The translations under genes were made by a program, and so were the position numbers. From Rarobacter faecitabidus (GTDB lineage Bacteria; Actinomycetota; Actinomycetes; Actinomycetales; Cellulomonadaceae), in assembly GCF_006716265.1 (NCBI RefSeq), contig NZ_VFOS01000001.1:434001-498000 (forward strand): a DNA stretch of 64,000 bases, in the 5' to 3' direction. Every line of letters begins with the position of its first letter. Position 1 is the first letter of the stretch. The notes under the pieces are model-generated. The model worked only from the letters and a program-made list of their open reading frames with translations, did no database searches and was not told the DNA's origin. Shown in pieces: positions 1 through 9,745 of the stretch.

Positions 1-638
1 TGGGCCCGCTCAAGGAACTGGCGCGCGACGAGCGCCCGTCTCGGGTCCAGTTGCCGCAGGTCCGCATGCCGCGCCCATGGCGCCAGGTCCGCGGGCATGA
101 CGAGGGGTGACGTCTTGATCGTCCCTCCTCGCACGCGAATGGCGTAGGTGCCAGCGAGTAGATCGCCTAGGCGCTTGCCCTTGTTGTTGAAGAAGGACAC
201 CGCTATGGCGATCGCGCCCGACGTCATCCATATCTCAAAGACGGCGACCAGTGCGCGGATGAGCGCGTGCCGGAACCTAATCGGGCCGCCGTCGTCGCGG
301 ACGATGCGGATGCCCATGGCGAGCCGGCCCAGCGACCGGCCGCGCGTGAACGTCTCGACGATGGTGGGAAGCGCGACGAACGCGCCCACGAAGGTCAGGA
401 TCTGCGCGACCGCGACGGTGTCCTCGTCCAACCCGCCGGGCAGCAGCCTGTCGAGTGCGGCCAGGCCCGTCATCAACGCCCACAGGGCCAAGAGAACGGC
501 GAGTGCGTCGATGATTCCGGAGAGCAGCCTGACGGCGAAGGCGACCGGCCTGGTGTCGGCGACGACGCCCTCGGACAGCACCGTTCCCTCGAGGAGGGCG
601 AGTTCTACGTCCTCCACCCGGGACTGCTGGATAGCCAT
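1..638 (-). CDS. RDD family membrane protein (3' end cut by window edge)
   Basis: This reading frame enters from the left edge of the window without a stop and begins at an ATG whose complement is at 636-638; at least 212 codons are present. The protein starts MAIQQSRVEDVELALL and has a segment RPVAFAVRLLSGIIDALAVL that matches the RDD-family pattern of an Arg followed by Asp in the first membrane helix. Three hydrophobic stretches follow, around residues 35-60, 75-95 and 125-150, then the conserved KGKRLGDLLAGTYAIR near the end of the last helix. RDD proteins are polytopic membrane proteins; some act as cation antiporters but most have no known role. The gene is divergent from the SpoIIM-like gene 60 bp away, an arrangement common in actinobacteria. 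The C-terminus cannot be seen. Confidence 0.85.
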   Translation of the reverse strand, partial: MAIQQSRVEDVELALLEGTVLSEGVVADTRPVAFAVRLLSGIIDALAVLLALWALMTGLAALDRLLPGGLDEDTVAVAQILTFVGAFVALPTIVETFTRGRSLGRLAMGIRIVRDDGGPIRFRHALIRALVAVFEIWMTSGAIAIAVSFFNNKGKRLGDLLAGTYAIRVRGGTIKTSPLVMPADLAPWARHADLRQLDPRRALVARQFLERA

Positions 639-697
639 GCCCGCATCTTCCCACAGGAATCCAGCGAAGGCCGGTAGGAGTGTGTCAAGGTAGAGCC

Positions 698-1684
698 GTG
701 GACCTGGACGCATTCATCGTGGTGAGCCGCCCGCGCTGGGAGCGACTCGATGCGCTCATCAAGCGCCGTCGGCTGAGCGGGCGCGAGGCGGACGAGCTGG
801 TCCAGTTGTATCAACAGGCTGCCACTGACCTGTCGGTGGTTCGCTCCACGGCCGCGGATCCCGTACTCATCTCGCGCTTGTCGGAGTTGCTGCTACGGGC
901 TCGGGCGCACATCGCCGGGGCCCGAGAGAACACGTGGGAGTCTGTGATCCGCTTCTTCGTGGCGTCCCTGCCAGCGGCGCTGTATCGCGTTCGCTGGTGG
1001 ACGGCCGCGGTCGCCATCGGTGTGATCGCTGTCGCCACGGTGACGGCGATCTGGGTGGCCACGACGCCCGAGGGTCTCGCGAGCATGGGTTCGCCAGAGG
1101 TCCGCGAACAGTACGTCTACCACGCCTTCGCGGAATACTACGACCCGGGACTCGGCTTCGCCTCACGCGTGTGGAGCAATAACGCATGGATAGCGGCGCA
1201 GTGTGTCGCCCTCGGCATCACGGGTCTGTGGCCCGCGTACGCGCTGCTGCAGAATGCTATCAACGTCGGCGCAGTCGCCGGGCTCATGGGCGCATACGGC
1301 GAACTCGATACCTTCTTCGCGCTGATTCTGCCGCACGGCATGCTCGAACTCACGTCGATCTTCATCGCTGGCGGCGCCGGACTCAAACTTTTCTGGACGT
1401 GGATCGATCCCGGCCGACGACCGCGCGCCGTCGCGCTCGCGCAGGAGGGGCGGGCCCTGTTCACCGTGGCTATCGGTCTCGTTCTCACGCTGCTCTTGTC
1501 AGGCGTCGTGGAGGGGTTCGTCACCGGGTCCGGCCTGCCGACGTGGGCCAAGATGACGATTGGCGCCGCGGCGCTCGCTCTCGTGATCGCCTACGCGGGA
1601 GTCTTCGGCCGGCGGGCAGTGAGGCGCGGCCACTCCGGAGACCTAACGCAGGACGATGCGGGATACGAGTTGCAGTACGCCTGA
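698..1684 (+). CDS. Stage II sporulation protein M-like (SpoIIM/DUF95) membrane protein
   Basis: The 328-residue product begins VDLDAFIVVSRPRWERLDAL, the usual start of the actinobacterial SpoIIM-like family. I prefer the GTG at 698, preceded by AAGG at a good distance, over the GTG at 680. An amphipathic N-terminal helical region with RRLSGREADELVQLYQQA (about 30-47) is followed by several transmembrane helices from about residue 100 to 315. In Bacillus, SpoIIM takes part in septal peptidoglycan remodelling during engulfment; in non-sporulating actinobacteria the role is unknown. The gene sits between an RDD gene and the DUF58-MoxR cluster, a conserved neighbourhood that suggests a shared membrane or envelope function. 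That functional link is inference. Confidence 0.85.
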   Translation: MDLDAFIVVSRPRWERLDALIKRRRLSGREADELVQLYQQAATDLSVVRSTAADPVLISRLSELLLRARAHIAGARENTWESVIRFFVASLPAALYRVRWWTAAVAIGVIAVATVTAIWVATTPEGLASMGSPEVREQYVYHAFAEYYDPGLGFASRVWSNNAWIAAQCVALGITGLWPAYALLQNAINVGAVAGLMGAYGELDTFFALILPHGMLELTSIFIAGGAGLKLFWTWIDPGRRPRAVALAQEGRALFTVAIGLVLTLLLSGVVEGFVTGSGLPTWAKMTIGAAALALVIAYAGVFGRRAVRRGHSGDLTQDDAGYELQYA

Positions 1685-1703
1685 CGCCCGCCCAGGGAGC
1701 AAA

Positions 1704-3044
1704 TCAGAGCTGGCCTGAGGACTTCAGTTCGAGGTAGCGGTCTGCGAGGCGGGGCGCGAGCTGTTCGCCTGGCGCATCGATAACGCTGACTCCCAGGCGG
1801 CCCAGTTCGGCGCTGATCGCCGCTCGGTCGAGTTCGGAGCGCAGGAAGGCCGCCAGTTCGAACGCGTCGGCCGGGGGCTCGTCCGCGCCCGAGGGCGCCG
1901 CATCGCCGCGGGGCACCGCGTCAGTCGCCGCCGCGCTGTGCCACGGGCCGCCGTCGCTGGTGGCCGCCGACGCGAGGACGACGCGATGCCGCTGAGTGAG
2001 GGCGGGCAGAACCGGAAGCAGGCCCGCCTCGATCGCGGCGGTCTCCAACCCGGTCACCAGGACGATGAGCGAGGGCTGGCGGTGATGCGTCTGCACCCAG
2101 CGCGCGATCGTCTCCCAACCGGTTTCGACGAGCATCGGCTCGACGCCGGCGAGTCCGTCAGCAACCGAAGCGAGAGCGCTGTCGGCTTTCGAGGTGGCGG
2201 TCACCCCCAGCAGGTCGCGGTCGAACGCGACGACGTCCACGCGGTCGCCGGCGTGTGAGGCCAGCGCCGTGAGCAGCAGTGTCGCCTCGATCCCCGCGTC
2301 GAGGCGCGTGCCGCCCTCGACGCGGACCGCGCTGGTTCGTCCGGCATCGACGATCAACAGCACCCGGCGGTCGCGTTCGGGGCGCCACGTGCGCACCACG
2401 ACCTCCGATCGCCGTGCCGTCGCGCGCCAGTCGATGGAGCGGACATCGTCGCCGATGACGTATTCGCGCAACGAGTCGAACTCGGTGCCCTCGCCGCGCA
2501 CCTGCACGGCGGAACGGCCGTCCATCTCGCGCAAGCGTGCGAGACGGCTCGGCAGATGACGCCGCGACGTGAAGGCGGGTAGTACTCGCAGCGCCTGCTC
2601 GCGCGGGAAAGTTCGCGCACGCCCAGCGAGCCCGAGGGGTCCGTAAGTGCGAACCGCGATGGGACCGGCCGGCAGGTCGCCGCGACGTGACGGTAGCAGA
2701 GGAGTCGACACGCGGGTACCGTCGCCCGCGCGGAGCCTGATCCGATGGATGTTCTCGACTGCTCCCGCGGACGGTACCCACAGATCGCGCACCTTCGCCC
2801 GCGCTGTCCGCTTGGCGAGGTTGCGCACGGTGAGCATGCTGCTCGATGGTTGACCCAGGCGCGCCGTTGCAGGAGGGGCCCCCTGAATGCGTAGCCGCTT
2901 GGGGGAGACCGCCACGGTGGCATCGATCGCGGCGACCAGAGCGACGCCGAGAGTCCACAGCCACACGACGGATGCAGACTGCCAGATCAAGGCAGGCACC
3001 ACGCCCGCGACCTGGAGCAGAACGAGCCGTCCGGTGACGATCAT
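1704..3044 (-). CDS. DUF58 domain protein, partner of MoxR ATPase
   Basis: The 446-residue protein starts MIVTGRLVLLQVAGVVPALI; I chose this ATG because GGAAGGAAGTGGCC lies directly upstream and because the longer frame would overlap MoxR. Two N-terminal transmembrane helices (about 5-50) precede a beta-rich cytosolic or surface region. The DUF58 signature is clear as DSLREYVIGDDVRSIDWRAT (about 205-225), followed by a vWA-like fold segment RRVLLIVDAGRTS. DUF58 proteins are regularly encoded beside MoxR AAA+ ATPases and are thought to be their clients or adaptors. The gene is last in a five-gene minus-strand run and begins 28 bp after MoxR ends. Confidence 0.9.
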   Translation of the reverse strand: MIVTGRLVLLQVAGVVPALIWQSASVVWLWTLGVALVAAIDATVAVSPKRLRIQGAPPATARLGQPSSSMLTVRNLAKRTARAKVRDLWVPSAGAVENIHRIRLRAGDGTRVSTPLLPSRRGDLPAGPIAVRTYGPLGLAGRARTFPREQALRVLPAFTSRRHLPSRLARLREMDGRSAVQVRGEGTEFDSLREYVIGDDVRSIDWRATARRSEVVVRTWRPERDRRVLLIVDAGRTSAVRVEGGTRLDAGIEATLLLTALASHAGDRVDVVAFDRDLLGVTATSKADSALASVADGLAGVEPMLVETGWETIARWVQTHHRQPSLIVLVTGLETAAIEAGLLPVLPALTQRHRVVLASAATSDGGPWHSAAATDAVPRGDAAPSGADEPPADAFELAAFLRSELDRAAISAELGRLGVSVIDAPGEQLAPRLADRYLELKSSGQL

Positions 3045-3072
3045 GGCCACTTCCTTCCGAGCGAGCCGGGGG

Positions 3073-4035
3073 TCATCGGGGGACGGGGATGGCACCGAGC
3101 ACGGTATTCAGCACCGATGCGACGGTCACGCCCTCCATGGCCGATTCCGGACGGAGGGCAACGCGATGAGCGAGCGTGGGGTGGACGAGCGCTTTGACGT
3201 CGTCCGGCGTCACGAATTCGCGACCGGACAGCCAGGCCCACGCGCGTGCCGTAGCGAGAAGCGCCGTCGCGCCGCGCGGAGACACTCCGAGGGAGAGCGA
3301 TGGCGAGTTCCGCGTAGCGCGGCAGATGTCGACGATGTAGCCCAGGACGTCGGGGTGAACCGCGACGTGGGCGACCTGATCGCGAGCCGCGGCGAGATCG
3401 GCCGCGCCTGCGACCGCGGACAAGCCCGCCCCCTGCAGATCGCGCGGGTTGAAACCGGCGGCGTGGCGGGCAAGGATCTCAGTCTCGATCGCCCGCTCGG
3501 GCAGCGGTAGCGTCACCTTGAGCAGGAAGCGGTCGAGTTGCGCCTCGGGGAGCGCATAGGTGCCCTCGTACTCGATGGGGTTCTGCGTCGCGATCACCAC
3601 GAACGGGTCGGGGAGCGGCCGCGCCTGCCCATCGACGGTGACCTGGCGCTCCTCCATGGCCTCGAGCAGGGCGGACTGCGTCTTGGGTGGGGTGCGGTTG
3701 ATCTCGTCGGCGAGAAGTAGGTTTGTGAACACGGGCCCCGGCCGGAACGAGAACTCGGCGGTTCGAGCGTCGTAGATCAGCGAACCGGTGACGTCACCGG
3801 GCATCAGGTCCGGCGTGAACTGGATTCTCTTGGTCTCCAGAGACAAGCTCTGGGCGAGCGAGCGCACCAGCAGCGTCTTGGCGACCCCGGGGACCCCTTC
3901 GAGCAGCACGTGCCCGCGGCACAGCAGCCCGATGAGCAGCGTCGTCACGGCGCTGTCCTGCCCCACTACCGCCTTTGCCACCTCGTGACGAACGGCGGCC
4001 AGGCGCTCGCGGACCTGGGATTCTTGGATGCTCAT
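3073..4035 (-). CDS. MoxR-family AAA+ ATPase
   Basis: The 320-residue protein starts [19 protein letters not shown]. It has a Walker A GVPGVAKT at about 47-54, Walker [21 protein letters not shown] near 108-127, and sensor region [21 protein letters not shown] typical of the MoxR branch, with the C-terminal AAA lid after about 225. MoxR ATPases act as chaperones that remodel or insert cofactors in partner proteins containing vWA or DUF58 domains. The start codon overlaps the stop of the upstream DUF4350 gene (ATGA), so the two are probably translationally coupled. Function in this organism is not known. Confidence 0.93.
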   Translation of the reverse strand: MSIQESQVRERLAAVRHEVAKAVVGQDSAVTTLLIGLLCRGHVLLEGVPGVAKTLLVRSLAQSLSLETKRIQFTPDLMPGDVTGSLIYDARTAEFSFRPGPVFTNLLLADEINRTPPKTQSALLEAMEERQVTVDGQARPLPDPFVVIATQNPIEYEGTYALPEAQLDRFLLKVTLPLPERAIETEILARHAAGFNPRDLQGAGLSAVAGAADLAAARDQVAHVAVHPDVLGYIVDICRATRNSPSLSLGVSPRGATALLATARAWAWLSGREFVTPDDVKALVHPTLAHRVALRPESAMEGVTVASVLNTVLGAIPVPR

Positions 4036-5261
4036 GCTGGATTGACCTCTCTGCGCAAGCTGTTGAGTTGGATTGAAAGTGCGGTTAGTTCGGCGGACGA
4101 GCGCGGATCTGGCCCGTATAGCAGGTGATCGATCTCGTGGGCGTCGCGCCGGGTCGCGACTGCGATGGCCGGCACCACGGTGTCGCGCTGCGCCGTGGGT
4201 GGAATGCCGAGCCGGCGGGCGATGTCGGTGACTGCTCCCGCGCGAATCAGCGCCGCCGCGTGGGGATAGTCTCGCGCTCTGCGGTAGAGCCGCGTTCGAC
4301 CGTGGACTAGCTCGCTCGGGCTCACGACGACCGGCAGTCGCTCCGGAATCACCCGGCCGAATCGAGGGCCGCGACTCCACATGGCGAATGCCACGGCGAG
4401 CAGCAGTGCCAGCCCCGCCGGACCGATCCATTGAGGGGCTGTTGCAGAACCGCCCGAATCTGGACCATCGACCATCGATGTCCAGTCGGGAATGAGCCAC
4501 ACGAGGCGGGGGTGAGCGCCGAGGACGCGAAGTCCGAGAGCGGCATTGCCGTAGTCGGCGAGGTGCTCGTTCGTGAACGGCTCCGAAGCGGCGAGGACGG
4601 TCGTGTCCCCGGATCGCGCCATGGCGCCGATTCCACCGACGCCGAAGCAGATCTGGGCAGCGGCTTCGCCGTCGGTGCGGTATCCGAACCCGACGGGCCC
4701 GATCTCCTCGGCGGCCATGGCATCCGGATCATCGCATCGTGCCGAGACTGGACCTGCGCCACCCGGCAGCGCATCCGCGTCAAGGTGTGGCGCGAATGCC
4801 TTCAGCAGATCCTCCTGCGGCTCGATAAGAACTGTTGAGGTGGCCTTTCCCCGTAGCGAGCGGGACTGTTCCGAGGAGATCCCGTAGTCGGCGGCGATGA
4901 GCAGGGTCGACTCCCGCGTACTCGCTCCGAGTTCGGCGATGGCCTCATCTCCGGTTGTCGCGAACGTCACGGAGACACCCTGCCTCCCCAGAATCTGCGC
5001 GAGGGCTCGCGCACCTGCCGGGTCGGGGTTGTCTGGTGCGAACGGGGTGGCTGAGGTGCGCGGCTGCACGATGGCGATGAGGACCGCGCACACGCCGACC
5101 ACGATCGCGACGGTCACCCACGCGATGGCGGCGCGGCGCCGGGGCCGGGCCGGAATTCGGTTCCGACGCGCGCGTGCCCGGCGCTCCTTGCCGCGAGGGC
5201 GCAGTTCGTCACTCACGGCGCTCTCGGGGGGTTGTGCAAGCGCTGGGGCGGGTGCGGTCAT
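4032..5261 (-). CDS. DUF4350 domain membrane protein
   Basis: The 409-residue protein has a basic, Ala/Pro-rich N-terminus (residues 1-45), one transmembrane helix at about 46-68 (AIAWVTVAIVVGVCAVLIAI), then an extracytoplasmic domain beginning NPDPAGARALAQILGRQGVSV, the characteristic opening of DUF4350. A second hydrophobic helix (about 275-295) precedes a cytoplasmic tail of about 110 residues. The fold resembles the GATase-like region in related gliding or transport proteins, but no function is established. It overlaps DUF4129 upstream by four bases and MoxR downstream by four, which makes the operon tight. Confidence 0.88.
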   Translation of the reverse strand: MTAPAPALAQPPESAVSDELRPRGKERRARARRNRIPARPRRRAAIAWVTVAIVVGVCAVLIAIVQPRTSATPFAPDNPDPAGARALAQILGRQGVSVTFATTGDEAIAELGASTRESTLLIAADYGISSEQSRSLRGKATSTVLIEPQEDLLKAFAPHLDADALPGGAGPVSARCDDPDAMAAEEIGPVGFGYRTDGEAAAQICFGVGGIGAMARSGDTTVLAASEPFTNEHLADYGNAALGLRVLGAHPRLVWLIPDWTSMVDGPDSGGSATAPQWIGPAGLALLLAVAFAMWSRGPRFGRVIPERLPVVVSPSELVHGRTRLYRRARDYPHAAALIRAGAVTDIARRLGIPPTAQRDTVVPAIAVATRRDAHEIDHLLYGPDPRSSAELTALSIQLNSLRREVNPA

Positions 5262-5938
5262 CGGACGGCCCCTCCGTCGGGTGGCTCGCCGATTCCGGGC
5301 TCGGCGGTGGCCAGGACGAGGTCGTCATCGATGTGCTCGGCGCGCGTGCGGGCCAGGTGCGAGCAGAACTCGAGCGCCGCGCGCGCCTCGCCGGCGGACA
5401 CGTCCTGGTCGTTGTAGGCGACCGCATCGAAGGTCTGCGCGCTGAGGATGAGTTGGTCCGTTAGGTGCGGGAAGGCCCGGGTGAGGCTGCCGGCCGCCTC
5501 GTGCGCGGTCAGGCCGGGCAGGGGCGAGATGAGCAGGCGCTCGATCCCGTCCTGCGTCATTGCTCGAAAGGAGAGAATCAGCGCGCGCTGGTAATCGGCC
5601 GCGCGGTACGCCGTATCTGCGTGAGCCCGGAGTTCGCGGGCGCTCGCCGTCTGGTCCGTGAGCGAGAGTGAGGCATCATCGATGTGACGGGCGCGGCGCA
5701 TCGGCCCCATGACCACGATCAATACGACAGCCACGGCGATGACGACGGCGATGATGATCCAGAGGCCGGTCTGGCCCCCGGCCGCGGAATCCGACAGCCG
5801 ATCGAAGAACCCGGTGATCTTGTCCATCAGCCACGCGATCGGGTCTCGGTGCGGATGGTAGATCGGCTGACTGAGCTCGTCGCGGGCCCACGTGCGGCCG
5901 GTGGGCGCATCGGGCTGAACCGCGGCTACCAGGTTCAC
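5258..5938 (-). CDS. DUF4129 domain membrane protein
   Basis: The 226-residue protein has an N-terminal extracytoplasmic segment, a single strong transmembrane helix ([20 protein letters not shown], about 58-78) and a soluble C-terminal helical region. The C-terminal part [20 protein letters not shown]...[15 protein letters not shown] is the DUF4129 signature, resembling the C-terminal domain of some transglutaminase-like proteins in MoxR clusters. Here there is no transglutaminase domain. Four-base overlaps with both neighbours indicate co-translation. The role is unknown and presumed linked to the MoxR/DUF58 complex. Confidence 0.87.
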   Translation of the reverse strand: MNLVAAVQPDAPTGRTWARDELSQPIYHPHRDPIAWLMDKITGFFDRLSDSAAGGQTGLWIIIAVVIAVAVVLIVVMGPMRRARHIDDASLSLTDQTASARELRAHADTAYRAADYQRALILSFRAMTQDGIERLLISPLPGLTAHEAAGSLTRAFPHLTDQLILSAQTFDAVAYNDQDVSAGEARAALEFCSHLARTRAEHIDDDLVLATAEPGIGEPPDGGAVR

Positions 5939-7242
5939 CGGGACGCGGCCTTCGCGGCAAGGGTCACGTCCAGTCCTTCGCGCCGCATCCGCGCGTCGAT
6001 GTAGAGCAGGGCGATCACGCCTGCGGAGAAGGCAACCGAGATGCCCGCGCCAAGGATGTTCGCGAGCGTCAGGAGCAGGATGAGGAACGGGGCGCTACCG
6101 GTCGCCAACCCGACTAAGGTACCGACGACTGCAAGTGGTATCGCCACCACGTTCTGGACGATTCCGCTGACCAGGTAGGCGAGGATCTCAATGCCCAGCA
6201 CGCGCCAGAACAGTGGCTTCGTGAGTTGCCAGGAACGACGCAGTGAACTGAACACGCCCTCGGATTCGAGGATCAGGACCGCGGGGGAGAAACTCAGGAG
6301 CACGGTAGCGGCGATGAGAGCGAGCACCGCTGCGATTCCGAGCAGGATGCCCAGTACCACCGCGAGACCGACATTTGCCTGCGCGGCAAGGACCGTCGCG
6401 CCGACGGGAACCGCGATGATACCGGCGGAGATGAGCGAGGTGACGATTGCGAGGCCGAACAGGGCCCAGATTCGAGGCCGGACTTGACGCCAGATTTCGG
6501 CGGCGGTGGGCTTGATGCCGAGGACGAGTTGACCGAACGCGAACACGAGGGTGCCGCTCACGATGATCGTGGCTAGCGCGAGGCCGATCGTGCCGAAGGA
6601 GATGATGCCCTGCTGCTCGAAGTAGTTCATCGAGCCGATCGTGGTCTCGGCATCGTCGAGTGTGTCCGCGAAGCGGCCGAATCGGGCACTTATCCAGGGC
6701 ATGAGGACGACGCCGATGGCGGTCGAGATAGTCATGCAGATCGTGACGATCGCCAGCGTGAGCCCGAGGGTGACCTTGAAGTTCCGGCGCACGCCGTTGA
6801 TGGCACCGTCGAAGATCTCGCCCAGGGATAGCGGCCGCAGTGGAATAATGCCGGGCTTGAGTCCGAGCATTGACGGAGGTACGTAACCCGGTCCGGCGTT
6901 CGGATCGATGGCGCCGTACTGGGGCTGGCCGTAGCTGGGGGCGCCGTACTGGGGCTGGCCGTAGCTGGGGGTGCCGTACTGGGGCTGGCCGTAGCTGGGG
7001 GTGCCGTACTGGGGCTGGCCGTAGCTGGGGGTGCCGTACTGCGGCTGGCCATAGCCGGGGGTGCCGTACTGCGGCTGTCCGTACTGTGGTTGGCCGTAGC
7101 CGGGGGCGCCGTATTGCGGCTGTCCGGATCCCGTCTCGGGCACTCCGCCTGCGCCCGGCGCGACGAAATCAGCCGTAGGCCCTGCGGGGTTCGTTCCCTG
7201 CTGGGCGGATTCGTCCTCGGGCGTGAATCCGGGGGTCGTCAT
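5935..7242 (-). CDS. Membrane protein with N-terminal YGQPQYG repeats (GPDPase membrane-domain-like)
   Basis: This 435-residue protein is first in the minus-strand cluster. Residues about 35-120 are a low-complexity run of about eight ten-residue units of the type [10 protein letters not shown], encoded by near-identical 30-bp DNA repeats at 6910-7115. After [21 protein letters not shown] begins a polytopic membrane region with about six helices, resembling the membrane domain of glycerophosphoryl diester phosphodiesterase-type proteins and related uncharacterised families; no phosphodiesterase catalytic domain is present. The Tyr/Gln/Pro/Gly-rich tail is likely cytoplasmic and disordered and could self-associate, but that is inference. 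The start ATG at 7242 has a GGGAGAATTACC leader. Confidence 0.82.
   Translation of the reverse strand: MTTPGFTPEDESAQQGTNPAGPTADFVAPGAGGVPETGSGQPQYGAPGYGQPQYGQPQYGTPGYGQPQYGTPSYGQPQYGTPSYGQPQYGTPSYGQPQYGAPSYGQPQYGAIDPNAGPGYVPPSMLGLKPGIIPLRPLSLGEIFDGAINGVRRNFKVTLGLTLAIVTICMTISTAIGVVLMPWISARFGRFADTLDDAETTIGSMNYFEQQGIISFGTIGLALATIIVSGTLVFAFGQLVLGIKPTAAEIWRQVRPRIWALFGLAIVTSLISAGIIAVPVGATVLAAQANVGLAVVLGILLGIAAVLALIAATVLLSFSPAVLILESEGVFSSLRRSWQLTKPLFWRVLGIEILAYLVSGIVQNVVAIPLAVVGTLVGLATGSAPFLILLLTLANILGAGISVAFSAGVIALLYIDARMRREGLDVTLAAKAASR
6905..7118 (-). repeat. Tandem 30-bp coding repeat (YGQPQYG unit)
   Basis: On the plus strand the unit reads as ggctggccgtagctgggg plus gtgccgtactg, repeated with period 30 about six to seven times with a few substitutions, the most identical copies lying at 6920-7060. 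It encodes the [10 protein letters not shown] repeats of the gene at 5935-7242. Nearly identical units indicate recent expansion or homogenisation by slippage. Confidence 0.9.
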
Positions 7243-7368
7243 CTCGGTAATTCTCCCTGGTCCTAGGCGGCTACCTGCGTCCAGCCTAATGGTGCCACGC
7301 GATTCCAGACGCTGCTCTCAGGCGGCGGGCACGTCCAAGCACAACGGAGAAATGGCAAACTGGGATCC

Positions 7369-8049
7369 ATGACGTCTCGCATTCTCGTTGTCGATGATGA
7401 CGCAGCCCTCGCTGAAATGATCGGTATCGTCCTGCGCTCCGAGGGATTCGAGCCTGTCCTCACCGGCGACGGGGAGCAGGCGGTGGCGCTCGCCAGGAGC
7501 GAGTCGCCCGATCTCGTCCTGCTGGATGTCATGCTGCCGGGGCTGGACGGCGTGAGCGTCTGCCGCGAAATCCGCCTCGAATCGGATGTGCCGATCATCA
7601 TGCTCACGGCGAAGTCGGACACGGTCGACGTCGTCGCCGGACTCGAGGCCGGGGCCGACGACTACGTTTCCAAGCCGTTCAAGCCGAAGGAACTGATCGC
7701 CCGCATCCGCACGCGCCTACGCCGTCGGGACGAGCTCGCGGCACAGGCCATCAACGTCGCCGATCTCACGATCGATGTCACGGGGCACAAGGTCGCGCGC
7801 GGCGACCAGGAGATCCAACTGACCCCGCTCGAATTCGACCTCCTCGTCGCGCTCGCGCGCAAGCCGTGGCAGGTATTCACCCGGGAGCAACTGCTCGAGC
7901 AGGTGTGGGGTTACCGGCATTCCGCCGACACGCGGCTGGTCAACGTTCACGTCCAGCGGCTTCGCTCCAAGGTCGAGCACGACCCCGAGAATCCCCAGGT
8001 GGTGCTCACCGTCCGAGGCGTCGGGTACCGCGCTGGCGCGAACGCCTGA
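7369..8049 (+). CDS. mtrA: Response regulator MtrA
   Basis: The 226-residue OmpR-type regulator has a receiver domain (1-115) with acidic residues D9-D11, the phospho-acceptor D53 in LVLLDVMLPGLDG and the conserved Lys in VSKPFKPKEL, followed by a winged-helix DNA-binding domain with the signature TRLVNVHVQRLRSKVEHDPENP and VRGVGYRAG. MtrA is an essential actinobacterial regulator of cell division, cell wall hydrolases and osmotic response. It is followed four bases later by mtrB and then lpqB, the standard order. The 126 bp upstream, shared with the divergent membrane-protein gene, should hold the promoter. Confidence 0.97.
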   Translation: MTSRILVVDDDAALAEMIGIVLRSEGFEPVLTGDGEQAVALARSESPDLVLLDVMLPGLDGVSVCREIRLESDVPIIMLTAKSDTVDVVAGLEAGADDYVSKPFKPKELIARIRTRLRRRDELAAQAINVADLTIDVTGHKVARGDQEIQLTPLEFDLLVALARKPWQVFTREQLLEQVWGYRHSADTRLVNVHVQRLRSKVEHDPENPQVVLTVRGVGYRAGANA

Positions 8050-8053
8050 TCCG

Positions 8054-9745
8054 ATGCGGCAGCGCGGCGCCGGTGGGGATGAACGGGACGTGCGCGACCG
8101 TGCGCGCATCCCGGTGCTGCGCCGTTTCCTAGCCTCGTGGCGTTCCTCGCTCCAGGCCAAAGTGCTCGCGTCCGTGCTGGCGATGACCCTGATCTCCCTG
8201 GCGGTTGTGACGGCGCTGATGTCCAGCACCATCCGGGACGGAATCGTCAACCAGCGGCGCCAGTCGGTCCTGACGGAGAGCGCGCGCTCTATCACCGGCG
8301 TGCGGGCGCTGCTGAACTCGTCCGCCGCCTCGAACAGCACGCAGATCCAGCAGTTGCTCCAGGACACGATCGGAACCCTGCAATCCGGCGCGGGCGGGCA
8401 GCGCGACGTTTTCCTATGGCGCATGCGGGAGCAACCGACGCCGCAGATCACCGTCAACGACGTCTCCAGTGATCCCGACCTGGGCGGGCTTATCACTCCC
8501 GAACTGCGGGCCGCGGTGGCTCGTGATGCCGAATCGGCGCACTGGCAGTCGATCGCCATCGCCGACGGCGATTCGATGCTGCCGGGCATGGTGGTCGGCG
8601 CCGCGATCGAGGTTCCGGTCGCCGGCACTTTCGAGCTGTACCTCATGTATTCGCTCGATGCGGAGCAGCGCACGCTCACCTTCATCCAGCGCGTCCTTAT
8701 CGTCTCGATCGCCGCGCTCACGGGGGTGCTCGTCCTGATCACCTGGCTGGTAACTCGGCAGGTGGTTCGCCCCATCGTCGCGGTGTCCTCCGCGGCGGAG
8801 CGCATCGCGGACGGCCACCTGGACGAGCGCCTGCCGGTACGGGGATCCGACGAGGTGGCCGCACTCGAATCCTCGTTCAACGCGATGGCCGCGAGCCTGC
8901 AGGATCAGATCGAGCGGCTCGCGCACCTCTCGGCACTGCAGCGGCGATTCGTCTCGGACGTCTCGCACGAACTGCGAACGCCGCTGACGACCGTGCGCAT
9001 GGCCGTCGACCTCCTGCACGACGAACGCGACGAATTCCCGCGGGCGACGCGCCGTTCGGTTGAGCTCCTCAAGGATCAGATAGACAGGTTCGAATCGCTA
9101 CTCACCGACCTGCTGGAGATCAGCCGATTCGATGCCGGCGCCGCCCACCTCGACGTGGATGCGCGAGACGTTGCCTCGATGGTTCGTGGGATCATCGAGG
9201 GAATGATGCCGCTCGCGGACAACGAGGGGGTCGTCATCGAGTTGAAGACGCCGCTCGACAGGGTCGTATGCGAACTCGACACCGTCCGGTTTGAGCGCAT
9301 CATCCGCAACCTGCTCGCCAATGCGATCGAGCACGCCGAGGGCAAGCCCGTCGAGGTTGAGATCGCGCAGACCACCTCCGCGATAGCGGTGCGGGTTCGA
9401 GATCACGGCGTCGGGCTGAGCGAATCGGACCTGACTCACGTTTTCGACAGATTCTGGCGCGGCGATCCGGCCCGAGCCCGCACCACGGGCGGGACGGGGC
9501 TGGGGCTGTCCATCTCCCTCGAAGACGCATTGCTCCACAACGGCCGACTCGAGGTCGCCGGTGCACCGGGTGAAGGGGCGACGTTCCTGCTGACGCTGCC
9601 CAAGAACTCGGCCACCCCCATCCTCGATGCGCCGCTACTAGTCCGCGATCCGGCCCCCGAGCCACTGCGCTACGACACGATCATCTCCCTCGAGGACGTC
9701 GTGATCCCGCACGACGACGTCCAACCCCAAGGCGGCAACGAATGA
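8054..9745 (+). CDS. mtrB: Sensor histidine kinase MtrB
   Basis: The 563-residue kinase has a short cytoplasmic N-terminus, a transmembrane helix at about 36-56, an extracytoplasmic sensor domain to about 210, a second helix at about 212-232, a HAMP domain (235-288), the dimerisation and phospho-acceptor H305 in DVSHELRTPLTTVRM, and the ATPase boxes N (RNLLANAIEHA), G1 (VRDHGVGLSESD) and G2 (GGTGLGLSI). It phosphorylates MtrA. Its stop overlaps the lpqB start as ATGA. Confidence 0.97.
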   Translation: MRQRGAGGDERDVRDRARIPVLRRFLASWRSSLQAKVLASVLAMTLISLAVVTALMSSTIRDGIVNQRRQSVLTESARSITGVRALLNSSAASNSTQIQQLLQDTIGTLQSGAGGQRDVFLWRMREQPTPQITVNDVSSDPDLGGLITPELRAAVARDAESAHWQSIAIADGDSMLPGMVVGAAIEVPVAGTFELYLMYSLDAEQRTLTFIQRVLIVSIAALTGVLVLITWLVTRQVVRPIVAVSSAAERIADGHLDERLPVRGSDEVAALESSFNAMAASLQDQIERLAHLSALQRRFVSDVSHELRTPLTTVRMAVDLLHDERDEFPRATRRSVELLKDQIDRFESLLTDLLEISRFDAGAAHLDVDARDVASMVRGIIEGMMPLADNEGVVIELKTPLDRVVCELDTVRFERIIRNLLANAIEHAEGKPVEVEIAQTTSAIAVRVRDHGVGLSESDLTHVFDRFWRGDPARARTTGGTGLGLSISLEDALLHNGRLEVAGAPGEGATFLLTLPKNSATPILDAPLLVRDPAPEPLRYDTIISLEDVVIPHDDVQPQGGNE

